Shown: one piece after another, positions 40,724 through 50,095 of the stretch | Position numbering within the stretch: the stretch's first letter is position 1 | How the letters are laid out: every line of letters starts with the position of its first letter | Source of the DNA: Pythium myriotylum | Taxonomy: Eukaryota; Oomycota; Peronosporomycetes; Pythiales; Pythiaceae | DNA length: 64,000 nt | Assembly: GCA_023091665.1 (NCBI GenBank) | Contig: JALJCQ010000013.1 | Location: 3,720,001-3,784,000, forward strand | Direction: 5' to 3' | The notes under the pieces: model-generated | Seen by the model: the letters and a program-made list of their open reading frames with translations, nothing else | Told to the model about the DNA's origin: nothing | Database searches by the model: none | Program-made: the position numbers and the translations under genes

Positions 40724-41995
40724 ATGCGACCCTCGCGCAAGGCTCTGCGCGTGCTCACGGCGCTCACGTTCGCCGGCGGCGCGGCGCTGCTGGCCATGGG
40801 CGTGCACATCTCGCTGGTCGCGCATCTGCACGCGAGCGCGGCGGCGCTGGCGTCCGTGGGCTTCTTCGTCGTGCTGCTCTCGCTCGTGGGCTTCGTGGGC
40901 GTCGGCCGCGACAAGTCGGCGCTGCTCATGCTCTACTTCTTTCTCAACTTCGTGCTGCTCACGGCGCTCTTCGTGGCCTCGTACGCGGCGCTGGCCTTCC
41001 AGGACTCGATCGAGGCCTGGCTCAAGCACCACTGGGGCTCCTCCGTGCTCGACTACTTGCGCACCAAGCCCTGCTGCACCGACTTTGAGTCCACGGCCGA
41101 CTACGTCGAGGCCAAGTTCGCCGTGCTCGGCGCCGTGGGCTTTGCCTGCCTCGCGCTCGTGCTGCTGGCCATGTACTGCGTCATCCGCATCGTCACAGTG
41201 CCCATAGTCATGAAGAACCTGCTCACGGTCATCAACTTTATCTTCGTGGTGCTCGGCGCGAGCATCTTTGCCTACGGCGCGGCTGTCAAGTCCAAGAGCG
41301 AGCTCACGTCCGGCCAGCAGTGGATTGCCGTCGTCTTCATCGTCGTCGGCACGCTGATCTTCGCGCTCGCCGTCGTCGGCATCATTGGCTCGCGAGCCAA
41401 GAGCCGCAGCATGCTCCTGCTCGTACGTATTTTCTCTTTTTGTTGTTTTGCTGAATGATGTCGCGTGTAGTGACTCAACGGGCACTTTGCGTTCTAGTAC
41501 ATCGTGGGTATTGGCATCTGCTTGACCGCGCTGCTCGTTTGCGCCGGCGCGGCCTTCACGTTCTCCGACAAGCTCGTCGAGGACTACAACTCGTCTCGCA
41601 CGGAAGCCATCGCGTGCGACGTCGACCTGCCCGGCTGCACCAACTGCACGGACACGCCAGCGCTGATGGAGCCGTGCACGGGCGTGACCAAGAACAAGAA
41701 AACCGGCGTCTGGATCCCATGCAACAAGACAACAATCAAGGCCGGTGACTGCCAGAAACCCGGGTACACGCTGCTCGTAGAGTCGGCGGAGGACCAAGGT
41801 TACACGGCAAACGACATCGCCGAGTGCGGCAAGTGCCCCGAATGGTCCAAGGGCGACGTCCACGCGTACCTCAAGAGCGGGCTGCAGTTGCTCGGACTCT
41901 TCGCTGCGGTCGTGTGTTTCTTTATTGTCGTGGGCTTTGCTGCCGCGCTCATCCTGCGCAAGAGTCTCGCTGGCTATCAGACAGACTCGATCTAG
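40724..41995 (+). CDS. Eight-TM protein resembling two fused tetraspanins
   Basis: Exons 40724-41422 and 41498-41995 encode 398 residues. I count eight hydrophobic helices. The first four (from ALRVLTALTFAGGAALLAMG to FAVLGAVGFACLALVLLAMY) bracket a short Cys-containing loop (RTKPCCTDF); the second four (from LLTVINFIFVVLGASIFAYG to LQLLGLFAAVVCFFIVVGFA) bracket a large Cys-rich extracellular loop (CDVDLPGCTNC .. CNKTTIKAGDC .. CGKCPEW) with NCT and NKT glycosylation sites. A tetraspanin normally has four helices in about 250 residues, so this looks like a tandem or fused pair. The CCG motif is CCT here, so family membership rests on topology and loop spacing. Likely a plasma-membrane or flagellar-membrane organiser. 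Confidence 0.72.
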
Positions 41996-42062
41996 TATTT
42001 CCATCACAAATCCTAATTTGCATTCCATCACTTATCTCATCCTACGCTTAAAGACTTTCAGC

Positions 42063-44684
42063 TCAGTTACCGAGTGCTCTTGTCAGCTCGGCAATCTTTT
42101 CCTGATGTGCACGGCTCGCTTCTTCAGCCGCGTCCCGTGCCGCGAAAGCTTGCTGCGCTGAAAATCGTGCGGCTTCCTCGGTCTCCTTGGACTGTAGCAG
42201 CAGCAGCTTCTGCTCCGCGAGCTCTTCTCGTACAGCGGTGAGTTCCTTTAGGTGCTCTTGTGCTAGTGCGTCGCTGCTAGCAAGCTTGGCCTCCAACTGT
42301 TGTCGCAGTGCCGCAAGCTCGCTTCGCAAGGACTCGAGTGCGTCCTCCTGCTTCTTCGCGGCGGTCTGGGCATCGGCGAGTTGCTGCTTCAAGGAAGCAT
42401 TCTCGTCCTCCACCTCCTTCTTCGCCTCTTCAAGAGCCTTGATCCTCATCTCAGACATCGAGGCAGCGGCCTTGAGCTGCTTTGTGGCCTCCGACGACTC
42501 GGTATCCTCATGATCGTCATCGTCATCGGGGAAGAGCTCACGAGCAGCCTTTGGAGACTTGGTGTGCGAGTTGCGAGGGCTCGCGATCTCCTCGTGAGTC
42601 AATTCACCAGATACCTCAACAATCACATCCCGGTCCGGGAAGCTGTGGACAACCGGACTCACCTCATCAGCGTCGTCGTGGATCTCCACGCCCGCTGTCG
42701 CAGGCGTGGTGTCCTCTTCGTCCGCCTCTTCAGTCTCAACGGCACCGGTTGGCTCCTCAGCCAAATCGGTGGCCGAAGCCTCTTCTGCTGGCTTGTCTTC
42801 CACATCTGCCGACTCAAACTCCGAGTCATCCAGCGTCTCCTCGTGGAAGTTGTCGTTCATTTGGACATCCACGTAGTCGTTATCGCTGTCGTCGCCATCA
42901 TCGTCGTCATCGCTGTCGTCTCGTCTATCTTCAGCTTGGTCCTCTTCATCTTGTTCGGGTTCTTCTTCCACTTCTGGTTTAATATCCACCTTGGGAGCAG
43001 GAGCCGGAGCGGTCTCCTCCTCAACCTGGTTATCCTCCTTGTCGTTCTCCGTGGATGGCGTGGTCTCGACAGCAGCAAGGAACGCAAGCAGGCGATTGGG
43101 CTTCGGTGGTCCAGAGACTGGCGGTGGCGGTGGCGGTGCAGCCGGCTCTTCCACTGGAGCCGGCTTGGGTTCTTCTACTTTCTTTGCCACTGGTGTTGGG
43201 TCGAACACAAGTTTCTTGACCGGCGGAGGCGGCGTGGCCGCCTTCACTGGCTTCGGAAGCGGCTTCTCGACGCCAGGGATCGGGAATGCAAACTTTCGCT
43301 CGGGCTTGGCCGGGATGGGAGGCACCACTTCGTTGGCGGACTCGACCGTGCTCAGGAACGCCGAGAGCTTGGTCTCTTTCTTCTTCTCCACCTTTGGTGC
43401 GGCTGCAGCCACAGCCTGGCCGAACACGCCCGGGATCTTGAGCTTGCCGGAGCTGCGCTTCTTTTTCTCGGGCTGGGCCTCCTCCTTCGCCTCCTCGGGC
43501 TTGGCGGGCGACTTGAATCCCTGCGCAAACGCTGCGAGCTTTGATCGTGGCGAGTTCGAGACGGGTTTGGGCGACGGCGGCGCCGGCGGCTCCTCCTCTG
43601 GCGGTGGCGGCGGCGGGGCGCCACCAAAGGCCGTCGGAATCTTGAGCTTGGACACGGACCGCTTCGGCGCGTCGCCGTCTTCACTTCCCTTGGTTGCGTC
43701 TTCATTGTTGGACTGAGATCGTTGACGACCAAAGACACCCGGGATCTCGAGCTTGGAGACCTGTTTGATCTTGGCGTCGTAGTCGTCGACGGCGTCGCGG
43801 TTGGGCGTTGTGCTGGGCACGGGTTCCTCCTCCACGACCTCAGGCGCCGGCGTCGGAGCTGGCTCGGGCGTGGCCGCCGCTGCAGCGGCAAACGCAGGCG
43901 GCAGCTTGAGCTTGGAGACCGAAGCGCGCGGCGACACGTAGCCGCCCGAGGAGACCGAGCTGCTGCGCGCGGCGCGGTCGTCGTCGTCGGCGTTTTCGCT
44001 GCCCGACATGGATACATTCCGCGTGGTGCTCGAGCTCGCGCGGTCGTTGCTGCTCGTGCTCGAGAGTCGCTTGACCGACGACGGGGGCGGCGCCGCGGCC
44101 GGCACGGTGGGCGTCTCGGACGGGAACTTGGTGAGGAAGGCGCTGAGCTTGTTGGCGGGCGTCGCGGCGACCGAGGACGAGGCCGTCGAGGCCTGCGAGG
44201 CGGCGTCTTCTTCCTCTTCTTCCTCGGGCTTCTTGGGCGCGTCTTCGCCGGCCGCGGGCGCGACGGGCGCGGCCATGTCGAAGCCTTCGAGCTTGGGGCG
44301 GAAGCGCTTGCGCAGCGCGTCGATGCAGGCGATGACGGCGTCGGCGTTGGTCTCGTCGAGCAGCTGCACGGACGTGAAGACGAGGTGTTCCTCGAGATGG
44401 GCGGCCTGGCGACACCAGCGGATGAAAAAGTGGATGCGCTCGAGCGCGTGGAAGGTCGAGAGCTGGTGCATGGCCTTGTCGATCTTCTTGGGCGGCAGGT
44501 GGTCGTCGCCGAGCGCGCCGGCGGCCGTGAGCGCGGCCGCGAGCAGGCAGAGCGCGCGGCCGTCGCGCAGGAACTCGCAGAGCGGGAGCTGGCGCGACGG
44601 CAGCGAGGCCGCGGCGTCCGGCAGCTCGTGGAGCAGCCAGGCCACGGCCGCGGCCTCGCGCGGCGCGGTGGACGGCGCCGGCAT
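42063..44684 (-). CDS. Calponin-homology domain protein with repeated KLxIPxxFG and KLxAFL motifs and C-terminal coiled coil
   Basis: 873 residues, single exon, starting at the ATG at 44684 (MPAPSTAPREAA). Residues 1-130 form a type 3-like CH domain (WLLHELPDAA, LCEFLRDGRALCLL, ALERIHFFIRWCR), usually an actin- or microtubule-linked module. The middle 130-700 is disordered, acidic and proline-rich, with two recurring short motifs: KLxIPxxFG-type near residues 255, 310, 346 and 413, and KLxAFL-type near 178, 380, 437 and 530. A C-terminal coiled coil starts at about 710 (EMRIKALEEAKKEVEDENAS) and runs to the end (EKIAELTRALGN). I infer a cytoskeletal scaffold; no named orthologue is recognised. 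Its 3' end is 67 bp from the tetraspanin-like gene. Confidence 0.78.
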   Translation of the reverse strand: MPAPSTAPREAAAVAWLLHELPDAAASLPSRQLPLCEFLRDGRALCLLAAALTAAGALGDDHLPPKKIDKAMHQLSTFHALERIHFFIRWCRQAAHLEEHLVFTSVQLLDETNADAVIACIDALRKRFRPKLEGFDMAAPVAPAAGEDAPKKPEEEEEEDAASQASTASSSVAATPANKLSAFLTKFPSETPTVPAAAPPPSSVKRLSSTSSNDRASSSTTRNVSMSGSENADDDDRAARSSSVSSGGYVSPRASVSKLKLPPAFAAAAAATPEPAPTPAPEVVEEEPVPSTTPNRDAVDDYDAKIKQVSKLEIPGVFGRQRSQSNNEDATKGSEDGDAPKRSVSKLKIPTAFGGAPPPPPPEEEPPAPPSPKPVSNSPRSKLAAFAQGFKSPAKPEEAKEEAQPEKKKRSSGKLKIPGVFGQAVAAAAPKVEKKKETKLSAFLSTVESANEVVPPIPAKPERKFAFPIPGVEKPLPKPVKAATPPPPVKKLVFDPTPVAKKVEEPKPAPVEEPAAPPPPPPVSGPPKPNRLLAFLAAVETTPSTENDKEDNQVEEETAPAPAPKVDIKPEVEEEPEQDEEDQAEDRRDDSDDDDDGDDSDNDYVDVQMNDNFHEETLDDSEFESADVEDKPAEEASATDLAEEPTGAVETEEADEEDTTPATAGVEIHDDADEVSPVVHSFPDRDVIVEVSGELTHEEIASPRNSHTKSPKAARELFPDDDDDHEDTESSEATKQLKAAASMSEMRIKALEEAKKEVEDENASLKQQLADAQTAAKKQEDALESLRSELAALRQQLEAKLASSDALAQEHLKELTAVREELAEQKLLLLQSKETEEAARFSAQQAFAARDAAEEASRAHQEKIAELTRALGN

Positions 44685-45148
44685 GGTGGTCGTCAAGGGG
44701 GGGGAAGAGAGAGAGAGAGAGAGGGAAGTGGGCTAGTGACGGCGAGTTGCGAACTGGCGTTTGTTACAGGACACCACCCTCTGGCATGATGGCATGGGAA
44801 GACGTCGGGGAAGAAAGCGGGAGAGGTCCGACGCGACGACGCTAAATCAGTACCCGCGGTCGTGCGGTCGGGGCCCGTTGTGGGTTCGAAGGCTCTCGAG
44901 TCCACGACGGCAAAGCGGCTCGCCGGTCGGTGCCACACCAGGTGTACATGAAAAAGAGGTGTATACTGTATAGAGGACTGTATACGACAGGGTTCGACCT
45001 CAGGGATGAGGTGTTTTTGTTAAGTTCGCAGGAAAGGACCATCACTCCGGTTTCCCCTCGCGCGAAGGTTTCCCCCCCCTTGGGTCCTCTGCCCCCCCCC
45101 ACCACTCTCCATTTGGCTCGGTGGTGGGGAAACCTCACGGAGACGATT
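44685..45148. other. Divergent region between CH-domain and RPB2 genes
   Basis: A 464-bp shared upstream region. It contains a CT/GA repeat next to the CH-domain start and a run of nine C before the RPB2 initiator. No RNA gene found; GGTTCGA-like strings near 44885 and 44992 lack any tRNA fold. Confidence 0.45.
45102..45114 (+). promoter_or_regulatory. Oomycete-type initiator of RPB2
   Basis: CCACTCTCCATTT matches the TCAYTYY..CAWTTT core of oomycete promoters except for the first base. It lies 35 bp before the RPB2 ATG, a typical distance. Confidence 0.5.
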
Positions 45149-48100
45149 ATGGCGTGGGACGACTCGGACAACGAGCATGAGGACCACCTCGACGACGGCG
45201 TCCACGGCGCGCACGCCGTGTCTCAGGAAGACGCCTGGGCCGTCATCTCGGCCTACTTCGAGGAGAAAGGCCTCGTGCGCCAGCAGCTCGACTCGTTCGA
45301 CGAGTTTATCCAGAACACGATGCAGGAACTCGTCGACGACTCGCGCTCGATCCGCATCAACCCCGAGTCGCAGTACAACCCGGGACAGGCCAAGGCCAAC
45401 ACCGACACGATCTACCAGATCTCGTTTGGACAGATCTACCTCTCCAAGCCCACGATGACCGAGGCCGACGGATCCACGAGTGTCATGTTCCCGCATGAAG
45501 CGCGGCTGCGCAACCTCACGTACGCCGCGCCGCTCTACGTCGATGTCGTCTGCCAAAAGTACCACGCGCCCTCGAGCGGACCGGCCAACCTCGACGAGAT
45601 GGAGCCTTACGAACAGGTCGAGACGCCCAAGGAGTTCATCGGCATGGTTCCGATCATGCTGCGCTCCCAGTACTGCGTGCTCACGAACAAGACCGACAAG
45701 GAACTCACCGAGCTCAACGAGTGTGTCTACGACCAAGGTGGTTATTTTGTGATCAACGGCAGTGAGAAGGTGCTCATCGCGCAGGAGCGAATGAGTAACA
45801 ACCACGTCTACTGCTTCCGCAAGAGCGGCACATCCAAGTACAGCTGGGTCTGCGAAACGCGATCCCACGTCGAGCACGGAGTGCGTCCGACCTCGACCAT
45901 GTACGTTCAGATGTACCAGCGCAGCGGCGGCAAGAGTGCCATCACGGGGAACCAGATCCGCGCAGTCATCCCATACATCCGCCAGGATATTCCCGTGGTT
46001 ATCATTTTCCGTGCGCTCGGCTTTGTCGCTGATCGTGAAATCCTTGAACACATTTGTTACGACTTCTCGGATGCCGAGCTCATGGAACGCTTCAAGCCGT
46101 CGCTCGAAGAGGCCTTCGTGATCCAGGAACAGGAAGTCGCTCTGGATTTCATTGGTCGAAGAGGCAGTGCCATTAACGTGAGCAAGGCGGACCGTATCCG
46201 CTACGCACAGGAAATTCTCCAGAAAGAGATGTTGCCCCACGTCGGTGTCGAGGACCACAATGAGACCAAGAAGGCGTACTTCCTTGGCTACGTTGTGCAC
46301 AAACTGCTCATGTGTTCGCTCGGCCGTATTGGAGAAGACGACCGTGATCACTACGGTAACAAGCGTCTCGATTTGGCTGGTCCACTTCTGGGTGGTCTCT
46401 TCCGTGTGCTGTTCAAGAAGCTCACGAAGGACGTCAAGAGTTTCTTGCAGAAGTGTGTCGATAACGGCAAAGACTTTAACCTCACACTGGCTATCCGCTC
46501 GCGAACCATCACCAACGGTCTTCGCTACTCGCTCGCGACGGGTAACTGGGGCATGCAGAAGTCCGCGTCCAAGGCCGGTGTCTCACAGGTGTTGAACCGA
46601 CTCACGTACGCTTCGTCGCTGTCACATCTTCGTCGCCTGAACACGCCGCTTGGTCGTGAAGGCAAACAGGCACAGCCTCGTCAGCTCCACAACACACACT
46701 GGGGTATGATTTGCCCAGCCGAAACCCCCGAAGGCCAAGCCGTCGGTCTCGTCAAGAACCTTGCGCTCATGGCGTACATTTCAGTCGGATCACCCCAGGC
46801 TCCTATTTTGGAGTTCCTCGAAGAGTGGGCCACTGAGAACTTGGAGGAAATTAAGCCACAGATTATCCCTCATGCTACCAAGATTTTCGTCAATGGTAAC
46901 TGGGTTGGTGTCCATCGCGAACCGAATGAGCTCGTGCGCACTCTCCGTTCGCTGCGCCGCTGTGTCGATATCGATGCTGAAGTGTCAGTCATTCGTGACC
47001 TCATGAACAAGGAACTTCGTATTTATACCGATGCCGGTCGCGTGTGCCGACCGCTTTTCATCGTGGAAGACAACCAGCTTTTGCTGCAAAAGGATCAAGT
47101 TGTGAAGCTGCAGAACCACAAGCAGACCAACTACAGATGGCACAACCTACTAACGGACGGTGTCGTCGAGCTGATCGATACAGAAGAGGAGGAAGTGTGT
47201 ATGATTGCCATGGAGCCCAAGGACGTTGGTACCGGTTCGAACCCTTACACACATTGCGAGATTCACCCATCGATGATTCTCGGCATTTGTGCTAGTATTA
47301 TTCCATTCCCGGATCACAACCAGTCTCCGCGTAACACATACCAGTCGGCCATGGGCAAGCAAGCCATGGGTATCTATGCCTCCAACTTCCGTGCTCGTAT
47401 GGACACGATGGCGAACGTGTTGAACTACCCACAGAAGCCACTTGTAACAACTCGTGCCATGGAGTACTTGCACTTCCGAGAACTGCCATCTGGTATTAAC
47501 GCCATCGTCGGTATTGCAACCTACACAGGTTACAACCAGGAAGATTCGTTGATTATGAACCAAAGTGCGATTGACCGTGGCTTCTTCCGCTCGACGTACT
47601 ACCGATGCTACGTTGACCAGGAGCGTAATAAGAGCCCCAGTGGTGGAATTGGTGGAGCATGCGAAGAGTTTGAGAAGCCTGGCCGCGATAACTGTTTGGG
47701 CTTGCGCCACGGTAGCTACCACAAACTTGATGCCGATGGTCTCGTTGCTCCGGGCACCCGAGTCAGTGGTAACGACATCATTATCGGAAAGACATCTCCA
47801 CTGCCGGTGTCCGAAGATTCTTCACTTGAGCAGCGCTTTATGAAGCGAGACGCGAGTACGTCGCTTCGTTCGCACGAGAATGGCATCATCGATACTGTCA
47901 TGCTGACGACCAACGCTGATGGATTCAAGTTCACCAAGGTGCGGTTCCGTAACATCCGTATCCCTCAGATCGGTGATAAGTTCGCCTCCCGTCACGGACA
48001 GAAGGGTACGATTGGTATGACGTACCGTCAGGAGGACATGCCGTTCACGTGCGAAGGTATTACTCCGGATATCATCGTGAACCCTCACGCTATTCCTTCC

Positions 48101-48727
48101 CGTATGACAGTCGGGCACTTGGTCGAGTGTCTGCTTGGCAAGGTCTCATCTCAGACTGGTGATGAAGGCGATGCCACACCGTTCACAGATGTGACTGTGC
48201 AGGCCATCGCCGACACGCTCCACAACTTGGGCTACCAGCGCCACGGTAACGAAGTGCTCTACAGTGGTCACACAGGCCGCCGCCTCACAGCTCAGATCTT
48301 TATCGGCCCGACGTTCTACCAGCGTTTGAAGCACATGGTCGACGACAAGATTCACTCTCGCTCGCGTGGCCCTGTGACCATGCTCACCCGTCAACCCATG
48401 GAAGGTCGTGCTCGTGAAGGTGGTCTGCGTATGGGTGAGATGGAGCGTGATTGCCTGATCTCCCACGGCTCTGCCAACTTCCTCATGGATCGTCTCTTTG
48501 CGAACTCTGACGCGTACCGTGTGCACGTGTGCGACATCTGTGGTATCATCGCGATCGCCAACTTGCGTAAAATGACGTTCGAGTGCCGCACGTGCCGGAA
48601 CAAGACCCAGATCTCCCAGGTCCACATCCCGTACGCGTGCAAGCTGCTCTTCCAAGAGCTCATGTCGATGTCAATTGCGCCGCGTCTCTTCACGCTCGGC
48701 AACCCGAACGCGCCCAAGGTCCGTTAA
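45149..48727 (+). CDS. RPB2: RNA polymerase II second-largest subunit
   Basis: 1192 residues from ATG 45149 ([17 protein letters not shown]), within the normal RPB2 size range and intronless. It carries the protrusion and lobe sequences ([17 protein letters not shown]), fork ([20 protein letters not shown]), hybrid-binding motif ([18 protein letters not shown]), the active-site segment [15 protein letters not shown] and the C-terminal anchor with a Cys4 zinc site (CDICGI .. CRTCRN). The sequence corresponds to Pol II rather than Pol I or III (for example [15 protein letters not shown] near the N-terminus). It pairs with RPB1 to form the catalytic centre. The frame is open upstream of this ATG, but those residues are unconserved and precede the likely initiator. 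Confidence 0.98.
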   Translation: MAWDDSDNEHEDHLDDGVHGAHAVSQEDAWAVISAYFEEKGLVRQQLDSFDEFIQNTMQELVDDSRSIRINPESQYNPGQAKANTDTIYQISFGQIYLSKPTMTEADGSTSVMFPHEARLRNLTYAAPLYVDVVCQKYHAPSSGPANLDEMEPYEQVETPKEFIGMVPIMLRSQYCVLTNKTDKELTELNECVYDQGGYFVINGSEKVLIAQERMSNNHVYCFRKSGTSKYSWVCETRSHVEHGVRPTSTMYVQMYQRSGGKSAITGNQIRAVIPYIRQDIPVVIIFRALGFVADREILEHICYDFSDAELMERFKPSLEEAFVIQEQEVALDFIGRRGSAINVSKADRIRYAQEILQKEMLPHVGVEDHNETKKAYFLGYVVHKLLMCSLGRIGEDDRDHYGNKRLDLAGPLLGGLFRVLFKKLTKDVKSFLQKCVDNGKDFNLTLAIRSRTITNGLRYSLATGNWGMQKSASKAGVSQVLNRLTYASSLSHLRRLNTPLGREGKQAQPRQLHNTHWGMICPAETPEGQAVGLVKNLALMAYISVGSPQAPILEFLEEWATENLEEIKPQIIPHATKIFVNGNWVGVHREPNELVRTLRSLRRCVDIDAEVSVIRDLMNKELRIYTDAGRVCRPLFIVEDNQLLLQKDQVVKLQNHKQTNYRWHNLLTDGVVELIDTEEEEVCMIAMEPKDVGTGSNPYTHCEIHPSMILGICASIIPFPDHNQSPRNTYQSAMGKQAMGIYASNFRARMDTMANVLNYPQKPLVTTRAMEYLHFRELPSGINAIVGIATYTGYNQEDSLIMNQSAIDRGFFRSTYYRCYVDQERNKSPSGGIGGACEEFEKPGRDNCLGLRHGSYHKLDADGLVAPGTRVSGNDIIIGKTSPLPVSEDSSLEQRFMKRDASTSLRSHENGIIDTVMLTTNADGFKFTKVRFRNIRIPQIGDKFASRHGQKGTIGMTYRQEDMPFTCEGITPDIIVNPHAIPSRMTVGHLVECLLGKVSSQTGDEGDATPFTDVTVQAIADTLHNLGYQRHGNEVLYSGHTGRRLTAQIFIGPTFYQRLKHMVDDKIHSRSRGPVTMLTRQPMEGRAREGGLRMGEMERDCLISHGSANFLMDRLFANSDAYRVHVCDICGIIAIANLRKMTFECRTCRNKTQISQVHIPYACKLLFQELMSMSIAPRLFTLGNPNAPKVR

Positions 48728-49042
48728 GTAGGAGGAAACCTGTACCACCCAAATCGATTGTGACGTTGAAGAGGCACGCCCACCGAGGTCGTCCCGTCGA
48801 AACGGACAAAGACACTGGATTAGAGCATTGCCTATTGGACTCAGCGCTGTTTACCTCCTGCAGGGCGCCTCGTAATCGCGCCTTAATCATCAAAAATGCA
48901 AAAAGCTCATGTATATTTTGTTCGGCAGTACGTTGTCGGGGTTCCCTCCTTGCGCTGTAGGCGCCAGACACTCAAACGCAACGACGACGAGCTTTGCCTC
49001 TCGCCGGAAGACAGACAGCGACGACGGGGGCCGAGGGGGCGT
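48728..49042. other. Convergent 3' region between RPB2 and the sphingolipid desaturase
   Basis: No gene or structured element seen in this 315-bp shared 3' flank. Confidence 0.4.
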
Positions 49043-50095
49043 CTAATCGGCCTTCATCTTGTTCTTCTGGTCGTCCGTGAGCGTGTGGCGCTTGACGCGG
49101 CTGAAGGCGCCGATGTTGGGGTTGAAGATGTACTCAACAAGCACCCAGACCCACGACTTGTGCTGCGGCAGGTTCTCGTAGAACTCGCCGGCGATCTCGC
49201 GCACCTTGTGGAGGCGCGAGCCCGGCACGTACGGGAAGTCATGGTGCTCGTTGTGGTAGCCCACGTTGAACGTGAGCCAGTTGAGGATGCCATAGTACGA
49301 GTACGTCTCGTAGCCGAGGATGAAGACGTAGTGCTCGGCGATAAAGTGGCCGGCCACCGGGTGCATGCCCGAGCCGAGCAGCGAGCTGAAGAGCAGGTAG
49401 AAGAGCCCCCAGCCGCCGGCCTGCGTGACGATGAACGCGTTGTAGGCCACGACGGCGATCCAGTTGTAGAGCTCCCAGATGCCGGGCACCTTGGGGTTGA
49501 CGATGAGCGGGCGGAAGCTGTAGAAGAGCACCTGGAAGAAGACGAAGAAGAGCTTGGCGATCGTGTTGTTGAAGATCTTGCCCTCGATGGCCGTGGGCAA
49601 GTCCACGTCCACGCCTTCCTCGCCCTGGTACCGGTGGTGCTCCATGTGGTAGCGCTTGAACGAGACCGACGAGGGCACGCCAATGGGCAGATTCGCAAAG
49701 ATGCTAAAGATCTTGTTGGGCAGGATGCGCTTGAACGCGAGGTTGTGAGACATTTCGTGCATGGCCATCATCATGGCGTGGTTGCACGTGCCGCCGACGA
49801 CGTAGGCGAGCGCGATGAGCTTGGGCCAGCTGAGCGTCGGCGCCTGGAAGGCGCAGTAGGTCTGCAGCGCGACCACGAAGGTGACGATGTACTTGGTCTT
49901 CCAGTCGTGGCCGAAGAGCGTCTTGATCTCCGGGTACTTGGCGAGGATGAGCTTGCGGCGCGTCGCGTGGGGCTCGTCCGTGCCGACCCAGTGGAACTCG
50001 GCCTGCGGCTCGAAGGCCTTGACGAACTGCTGCTTGCCGGGCAGCACCATGGGGTTCTCGGGCGCCGCCGGCTTGTCCTTGGAGGCCTTGCACAT
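49043..50095 (-). CDS. Sphingolipid delta-4 desaturase (DES1/DEGS family)
   Basis: 350 residues, single exon. The start at 50095 (MCKASKDKPA) is chosen because the conserved N-terminal block FHWVGTDEPHATRRKLIL begins soon after; upstream residues are Phe/Pro-rich and unconserved. The three histidine boxes of membrane fatty-acid desaturases are present: HEMSH, HRYQ preceded by HMEH, and NEHHDFP. Four or more hydrophobic segments fit an ER membrane protein. The enzyme introduces the delta-4 double bond of ceramide from dihydroceramide using a di-iron centre and cytochrome b5. Some members also hydroxylate C4; sequence alone does not settle this. The C-terminus KKMKAD-like (QKNKMKAD) is basic. 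Confidence 0.93.
   Translation of the reverse strand: MCKASKDKPAAPENPMVLPGKQQFVKAFEPQAEFHWVGTDEPHATRRKLILAKYPEIKTLFGHDWKTKYIVTFVVALQTYCAFQAPTLSWPKLIALAYVVGGTCNHAMMMAMHEMSHNLAFKRILPNKIFSIFANLPIGVPSSVSFKRYHMEHHRYQGEEGVDVDLPTAIEGKIFNNTIAKLFFVFFQVLFYSFRPLIVNPKVPGIWELYNWIAVVAYNAFIVTQAGGWGLFYLLFSSLLGSGMHPVAGHFIAEHYVFILGYETYSYYGILNWLTFNVGYHNEHHDFPYVPGSRLHKVREIAGEFYENLPQHKSWVWVLVEYIFNPNIGAFSRVKRHTLTDDQKNKMKAD

Noticed and set aside
44883..45000. GGTTCGA-like strings suggesting tRNA B boxes
   Set aside because: No A box at the right distance and no acceptor or anticodon stems. Similar strings at 26098, 39143 and 51310 fail the same test.
45020..46351. 443-codon minus-strand frame opposite RPB2
   Set aside because: Shadow frame; the plus strand encodes unmistakable RPB2.
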